Of a DNA stretch of 10,068 nucleotides, positions 6,379 through 10,068 are shown piece by piece. This DNA is from Lachnospiraceae bacterium (GTDB lineage Bacteria > Bacillota > Clostridia > Lachnospirales > Lachnospiraceae). The translations under genes were made by a program, and so were the position numbers. Each line of letters begins with the position of its first letter. Positions within the stretch are counted from its first letter, which is position 1. The notes under the pieces were generated by a model. The model saw only the letters and a program-made list of their open reading frames with translations, was not told the origin of the DNA and ran no database searches. The DNA is taken from contig CAAGRM010000056.1 of assembly GCA_900772675.1 (NCBI GenBank), positions 1 to 10,068 on the forward strand, in the 5' to 3' direction.

Positions 6379-7683
6379 CTATAGGGCAACTAAAATCAAT
6401 GCAATGATAAAGATCAGGAGAATCACGGCCAGTACGGCAAATCCGTACAGCGCACCCTGCTTGCATGCTTTGTAGTTGTGATAGTACTGTTTCTTTTTGT
6501 ATACCATCGCTGCGATGATACCGATGATCGGGAAGAAGAATGACAGCACTTTGTACCAGACACTTCCGGTATCGTGAACCGGAGTTTTCAGGAATTCGTC
6601 TTCTGCCTTGGAAAGATGAACCTCGTGGTTCTCCTCTTTTACTTCCTCGCCAGGCTTTCGGATGGTGATCGGCTGCAGCGGCTCTCCCTTCTCACGGAGT
6701 GCCTTATACTCTTCGATCTCTTTTTTATTTCCATATACAAAATGATTGTGTCCGATGTCCACGAATTCCGGTTTGTCCACAGAATAATCATGGATGGACG
6801 GGTCGTAGGTGTACAGCACCTTATTCTTCTCGAGCTGCGGATCCGGAATCGGAATCGCAGAAATCAGAGAATGCGTGTATGGGTGCAGTGGGAAGTTAAA
6901 CAGCTCCTCCGCATCCGCAACCTCTACGATATTTCCCTTGTAGATAACACCGATACGGTCGGAAATGAACCGAACGATGGAAAGGTCATGGGCGATAAAC
7001 AGATAAGTAACCTGTTTTTCTCTCTGGAATTTCTTCAGCAGATTGAGGACCTGGGCACGGATCGATACGTCCAGTGCGGAGATCGGCTCATCGGCTACAA
7101 CCAGCTCCGGCTCCATAACCATGGCACGGGCCAGACCGATACGCTGGCGCTGTCCGCCGGAGAACTCATGTGGGTAACGGGTCAGGTGCTCCGGCAGAAG
7201 ACCAACTTCGTTGATCATGTTCTCTACCTTTTTCACACGGTCTGCCTCGTTCTCGTACAGATGGAAGTTGTAAAGACCCTCGGATACGATGTAATCGACC
7301 GTCGCACGCTCATTTAACGATGCGGCAGGATCCTGGAATACCATCTGAATGTTTCGGATAACCTCCCGGTCCAGGGAATGCGGAATCTTACCGGAAATTT
7401 TAACGCCCTTATACAGAATCTCTCCTGCGGAACACGGGTTGACACGGATGACCGCACGGCCAATCGTTGTCTTTCCGGAACCGGACTCGCCTACAAGAGA
7501 GAAGGTCTCTCCCTTGTAGATGTCAAAAGAAGCATTTTTTACCGCTTTGACTGCGTCATCGCCCTTGCCGAAAGTGATATCTACATTTTTTACCTGCAGT
7601 AAGATTTCTCTTCCGTTTTCGTCAATCGGACCATGCTCCGGCAGATGCGAAACAGTGGTCTTGCTTTCCTGCTTTGTAGACAC
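6379..7683 (-). CDS. oppF: Oligopeptide/dipeptide ABC transporter ATP-binding protein OppF, with a C-terminal two-helix membrane module
   Basis: The second ATPase of a peptide importer; numbering is from the GTG at 7683 (434 residues). The ABC domain has Walker A GESGSGKT (65-72), Q-loop Q117, signature FSGGQRQR (174-181), Walker B with D198/E199 and H-loop H232. [12 protein letters not shown] (267-278) marks the OppD/F-type C-terminal domain. E. coli OppF ends near 334; this protein continues through a charged linker (about 318-372) into two hydrophobic helices (about 377-394 and 411-433) split by a lysine/tyrosine-rich turn. An ATPase of this class is normally soluble, so the tail is unusual. 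The TTG at 7689 is only 3 nt from AGGAG (7697-7693), while the GTG at 7683 is 9 nt away, so GTG is chosen. The oppD stop overlaps this ribosome site, which suggests coupling. The operon could equally be named dpp or app. Confidence 0.93.
   Translation of the reverse strand: MSTKQESKTTVSHLPEHGPIDENGREILLQVKNVDITFGKGDDAVKAVKNASFDIYKGETFSLVGESGSGKTTIGRAVIRVNPCSAGEILYKGVKISGKIPHSLDREVIRNIQMVFQDPAASLNERATVDYIVSEGLYNFHLYENEADRVKKVENMINEVGLLPEHLTRYPHEFSGGQRQRIGLARAMVMEPELVVADEPISALDVSIRAQVLNLLKKFQREKQVTYLFIAHDLSIVRFISDRIGVIYKGNIVEVADAEELFNFPLHPYTHSLISAIPIPDPQLEKNKVLYTYDPSIHDYSVDKPEFVDIGHNHFVYGNKKEIEEYKALREKGEPLQPITIRKPGEEVKEENHEVHLSKAEDEFLKTPVHDTGSVWYKVLSFFFPIIGIIAAMVYKKKQYYHNYKACKQGALYGFAVLAVILLIFIIALILVAL
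6382..6564 (-). other. Membrane-helix module fused to the end of OppF
   Basis: Codons for OppF residues about 374-434. Two hydrophobic helices flank [20 protein letters not shown]. By the positive-inside rule the basic turn should be cytoplasmic, so both termini of this hairpin would face outward unless one helix is only peripheral. That conflicts with a cytoplasmic ATPase domain in front of it and makes the topology worth testing. The module looks like small stand-alone membrane proteins of Firmicutes joined to the ATPase. There is no frameshift or stop at the junction. Confidence 0.65.
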
Positions 7684-7692
7684 TTTCAAACT

Positions 7693-7697
7693 CTCCT
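7693..7697 (-). promoter_or_regulatory. Ribosome binding site that moves the oppF start to GTG
   Basis: AGGAG lies 3 nt from the TTG at 7689 (too close) and 9 nt from the in-frame GTG at 7683. The site overlaps the oppD stop codon TAG (7698-7696). Confidence 0.7.
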
Positions 7698-9444
7698 ATA
7701 AGTTGTATGCTTTTAATAATTTTTCGTGAATATTCTGGATTGCCTCCGGCTTCTCCGTCTTTGGTGCTCTCGGATCCAGCAGCCAGGTTTTGGCGTAATG
7801 GGTATCCGTTACTTTGAACATCGGCGGCTCTTCCAGTGTGTCGATTTTCAGACAGTACTGGTTACGCGGCGCGAACGGGTCTCCGATAATTTTGTTGTAC
7901 AGAGACGGCGGGGTACCGGTAATCGAGAACAGCTTTGTATTCCGCTCTGCAAGCTGCGGCAGGGAAGAAAGCAGTGCCCAGGTGTACGGATGGCGCGGGT
8001 CGTAGAACAGCTCTTCTACATTCGCAAACTCGATGATCTGTCCTGCGTACAGAACGGCAACACGGTCTGCGATATTCGCTACGACACCAAGGTCGTGGGT
8101 AATAAACACGATGGTGTAGTTGTACTCTTTCTGAAGGTCCTTGATCAGCTTCAGGATCTGCGCCTGGATCGTAACGTCCAGTGCAGTCGTCGGCTCATCG
8201 CAGATCAGAATCTTCGGACGGCAGGAAAGTGCAATCGCAATAACGATACGCTGTCTCATACCGCCGGAATACTGGAACGGATAATCATCGAAACGCTGCT
8301 CTGCGTTCGGAATACCAACCTTTTCCATCAGCTCAAGCGCCTGTGCTCTTGCTTCCACCTCGCTGACATTCTGATGCTTCATGATAACAGAAGTGATCTG
8401 TTTTCCGATTGTGATGATCGGGTTCAGGGAAGTCATCGGATCCTGGAATACGGTTGCAATTTTCTTACCGCGGATCTGGCCCCAGTCATTCGGATCCTGG
8501 ATTTTTGCCAGGTTAATGATACAGGTTCCATGAAGCCGCTCCGGTGTCTCATCCAGATAGCGCACACGGAAAGTAGCCTGGTCGAAAACGCCGTTTCGCT
8601 TCTGCTCATCGTTCAGATCCACACCGCGCTCCATCGCAGCTTTGAATGCCTCGTGCAGCTTTTTGATCATGCGAACCTTTTTGCGCAGTTTGTAACGTCC
8701 GACAGAAAGATAGATCTCTTTGGCAAGAATCTCGTTTCTCTTTCTCGTCTCGTCCGTAATTTCTTTTGCAATCAGGCCGGCATACTCTTTTTTGTACTCT
8801 GCCATCTTTGCATCATACGCCTGATTGTAGGCCGTATCGTTCATGGCAGCCTGTTTGTGTGCCTTGATTTTTTCCTCTTTTGCTTTCTGCAGAGCTTTAA
8901 TCTCTCCATCCAGTCTGGAAATCTCGGCAGATGTCTCTTTGATTTTCGCTTTTTCTTTGGAAGTATCGAGTGTCTGCTTGTAGTTGAAAAGTTCGGTTCT
9001 CTTTCCTACGAGTTCCTTGATTTCAGCATCTGCTTTCTCACGCTCTTCCTCGCTCAGCGTCATTTTTTCTTCTTTTTCCTGCTCCAGCGCCTTCATTTTC
9101 AGGAATACTTCTGAACCATATTCCAGTTTGGAATACTCATTCAGTTTTTCCCAGGTAGATGCGATGGTCTTTTTCGCATAAGAGTTCAGCGGCACAACGG
9201 TATCGCTCAGCTCGGCATCGTTAAAAATGATATCTCCCTGATCGATGAAACCGTTGCTGTCCAGCATGCCCGCAAACGCTTTTGTGAATACGGATTTACC
9301 GGCACCGGACTCTCCTACGATAGCAATGGACTCATTCTCGTAAATATCCAGCGTTACGCCCCGGATTGCCGTCAGGATACGGCCGCGGACACGGAATTTT
9401 ACCTGTAAGTCCTTAATCGATAATAATACTTTTTTATCTTCCAT
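7696..9444 (-). CDS. oppD: Oligopeptide/dipeptide ABC transporter ATP-binding protein OppD, with a large coiled-coil insertion
   Basis: The first ATPase of the peptide importer, 582 residues against about 337 in E. coli. Motifs: Walker A GESGAGKS (44-51), [10 protein letters not shown] with Q-loop Q334 (333-342), signature YSGGMRQR (392-399), Walker B ILICDEP (412-418, D416/E417) and H450. The C-terminal peptide-transporter domain starts at [13 protein letters not shown] (485-497). Walker A and Q-loop are separated by about 280 residues rather than about 58, owing to an insertion rich in Lys, Glu and Ala. The C-terminal cysteine motif usual in OppD/DppD (GC.FAPRC) reads GDPFAPRN (521-528), so the two cysteines are lost. 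The frame is open for 20 more codons upstream, but the ATG at 9444 fits the alignment and follows a GGAAGG-type site just past the oppC stop, 13 nt away. All catalytic motifs are intact, so it is probably active. Confidence 0.94.
   Translation of the reverse strand: MEDKKVLLSIKDLQVKFRVRGRILTAIRGVTLDIYENESIAIVGESGAGKSVFTKAFAGMLDSNGFIDQGDIIFNDAELSDTVVPLNSYAKKTIASTWEKLNEYSKLEYGSEVFLKMKALEQEKEEKMTLSEEEREKADAEIKELVGKRTELFNYKQTLDTSKEKAKIKETSAEISRLDGEIKALQKAKEEKIKAHKQAAMNDTAYNQAYDAKMAEYKKEYAGLIAKEITDETRKRNEILAKEIYLSVGRYKLRKKVRMIKKLHEAFKAAMERGVDLNDEQKRNGVFDQATFRVRYLDETPERLHGTCIINLAKIQDPNDWGQIRGKKIATVFQDPMTSLNPIITIGKQITSVIMKHQNVSEVEARAQALELMEKVGIPNAEQRFDDYPFQYSGGMRQRIVIAIALSCRPKILICDEPTTALDVTIQAQILKLIKDLQKEYNYTIVFITHDLGVVANIADRVAVLYAGQIIEFANVEELFYDPRHPYTWALLSSLPQLAERNTKLFSITGTPPSLYNKIIGDPFAPRNQYCLKIDTLEEPPMFKVTDTHYAKTWLLDPRAPKTEKPEAIQNIHEKLLKAYNL
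8629..9111 (-). other. Charged coiled-coil insertion inside OppD
   Basis: Codons for OppD residues about 112-272, the core of an insertion spanning about residues 80-322. It is dominated by Lys, Glu and Ala with regularly spaced Leu/Ile/Met, for example [18 protein letters not shown] (132-149) and [18 protein letters not shown] (174-191). This suggests two or more long helices forming an antiparallel coiled coil. It interrupts the ABC fold in the segment leading to the Q-loop, where a surface excursion could form without breaking the nucleotide site. No known domain is recognised. Confidence 0.7.
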
Positions 9445-9457
9445 GCGGCTTTCCTTC

Positions 9458-10068
9458 CTACATATGTGTTCTCGGGTCGGACGCATCTCCAAGGTTCTGT
9501 CCAACTACATATAATACTACGGTGATGATTGAAGCGACAACAACCGGGCTCCAGAACTCGAATCCCCATCCCGGTGTCAGCATGGCACCCTCAGCCTCAT
9601 AGATCAGTCTTCCCAGAGACATGTCAGAAAGACCCATACCAATGTAAGCCAGGAACACCTCGTAAGAGATGTAGGACGGAATCTCAGTTGCCGCCAGAGT
9701 AACAATGACAGATGTCATAAACGGGAGAATATTCTTCATCGCAATGCGGAAAATCGAAGTTCCGAGACATTTTGATGCCAGATTATACTCTCTGTCACGG
9801 ATGATAACGACCTGCGTACGGATAAAGTACGCGATGGCAAGCCATCCGGTAACGGTCAGTGCAAATACCATAGTCCAGAAGCTCGGAGAAAAGATAAGCA
9901 CCAGGACGGAGATCAGAAGTACATACGGAATATTTCCGATGATGTTGTAAACCTCCATCATGAAGACATCAACCTTCTTCGAAAATCCCCAGACAGATCC
10001 GACAATCACACCAATCGAAAGGTTGATGAGCGCACAGATAAATGCCAGGGAAACTGAAATTCTGGAAC
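9458..10068 (-). CDS. oppC: Oligopeptide/dipeptide ABC transporter permease OppC, C-terminal part (N-terminus outside the window)
   Basis: The visible 202 residues are the C-terminal two thirds of a peptide-transport inner-membrane permease. The frame is open to the right edge; the first complete codon ends at 10066. The sequence begins RISVSLAFICALINLSIGVI, a membrane helix. Several further hydrophobic helices follow, and the cytoplasmic EAA-type coupling loop reads YNLASKCLGTSIFRIAMKNI, in place of the usual EAAKALG...I..HILP. The end, VVGQNLGDASDPRTHM, matches the family terminus (NLLGDGLRDALDPR). The stop at 9460-9458 lies 13 nt before the oppD ATG and contributes to its ribosome site, so the genes are tightly coupled. 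oppB and the binding protein would be expected further right. Opp, App and Dpp cannot be separated from this sequence. Confidence 0.93.
   Translation of the reverse strand, partial: SRISVSLAFICALINLSIGVIVGSVWGFSKKVDVFMMEVYNIIGNIPYVLLISVLVLIFSPSFWTMVFALTVTGWLAIAYFIRTQVVIIRDREYNLASKCLGTSIFRIAMKNILPFMTSVIVTLAATEIPSYISYEVFLAYIGMGLSDMSLGRLIYEAEGAMLTPGWGFEFWSPVVVASIITVVLYVVGQNLGDASDPRTHM

Noticed and set aside
6195..6475. Short plus-strand frames across the hairpin cluster and the end of oppF
   Set aside because: They run through perfect palindromes, the terminator and the oppF coding end, which explains their existence; no ribosome site or conserved motif is visible.
7726..9114. 462-codon open frame on the plus strand opposite oppD
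   Set aside because: It is fully antisense to a gene with intact ABC motifs, has no recognisable family and a Cys/Leu/Phe-rich composition typical of a shadow frame.
9445..9504. Longer OppD start 20 codons upstream
   Set aside because: It would overlap the end of oppC, adds residues unlike the family, and the ATG at 9444 has a suitable ribosome site and the expected N-terminus.

Overview
The window looks like chromosomal DNA from a Gram-positive anaerobe of the class Clostridia, most likely Lachnospiraceae. This is an inference from the protein sequences, the strong purine-rich (AGGAGG-type) ribosome sites, the sigma-A-like promoters with 17-bp spacers, and several TTG/GTG starts. I could run no database search. 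Every convincing gene is on the minus strand, so the window is best read from its right end to its left end.

Right part (10068 to about 6322): the distal half of an oligopeptide/dipeptide ABC importer operon, oppC (cut by the window edge), oppD and oppF, closed by a clear Rho-independent terminator. Both ATPases have unusual architecture. OppD carries roughly 225 extra, highly charged, probably coiled-coil residues between its Walker A motif and Q-loop. OppF ends in a second module with two membrane helices.

Middle (6321 to 4804): a cluster of tight hairpins that codes for nothing obvious, then a good promoter and a single gene for a membrane-anchored extracytoplasmic protein. Its C-terminal half lines up by eye with the ApbE (FAD:protein FMN transferase) fold, but it lacks several canonical residues.

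Left-middle (4803 to 933): a promoter, a 122-bp long inverted repeat sitting in the presumed leader, then glgB (glycogen branching enzyme with an unusual lysine/alanine-rich tail of about 155 residues) and an MscS-type mechanosensitive channel gene that starts 3 nt after the glgB stop.

Left end (910 to 1): an extended -10 promoter, a leader with two hairpins, rimP (30S maturation factor) and the start of nusA. This is the conserved transcription/translation operon of Firmicutes.

The best candidates for something undescribed are the long inverted repeat at 4624-4745, whose eight non-Watson-Crick transitions are all G-T on the plus strand and so favour an RNA read antisense to the glgB leader; the hairpin cluster at 6166-6315; and the two architectural additions in the peptide-transporter ATPases. 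I see no CRISPR array, transposase, tRNA, rRNA or phage gene.
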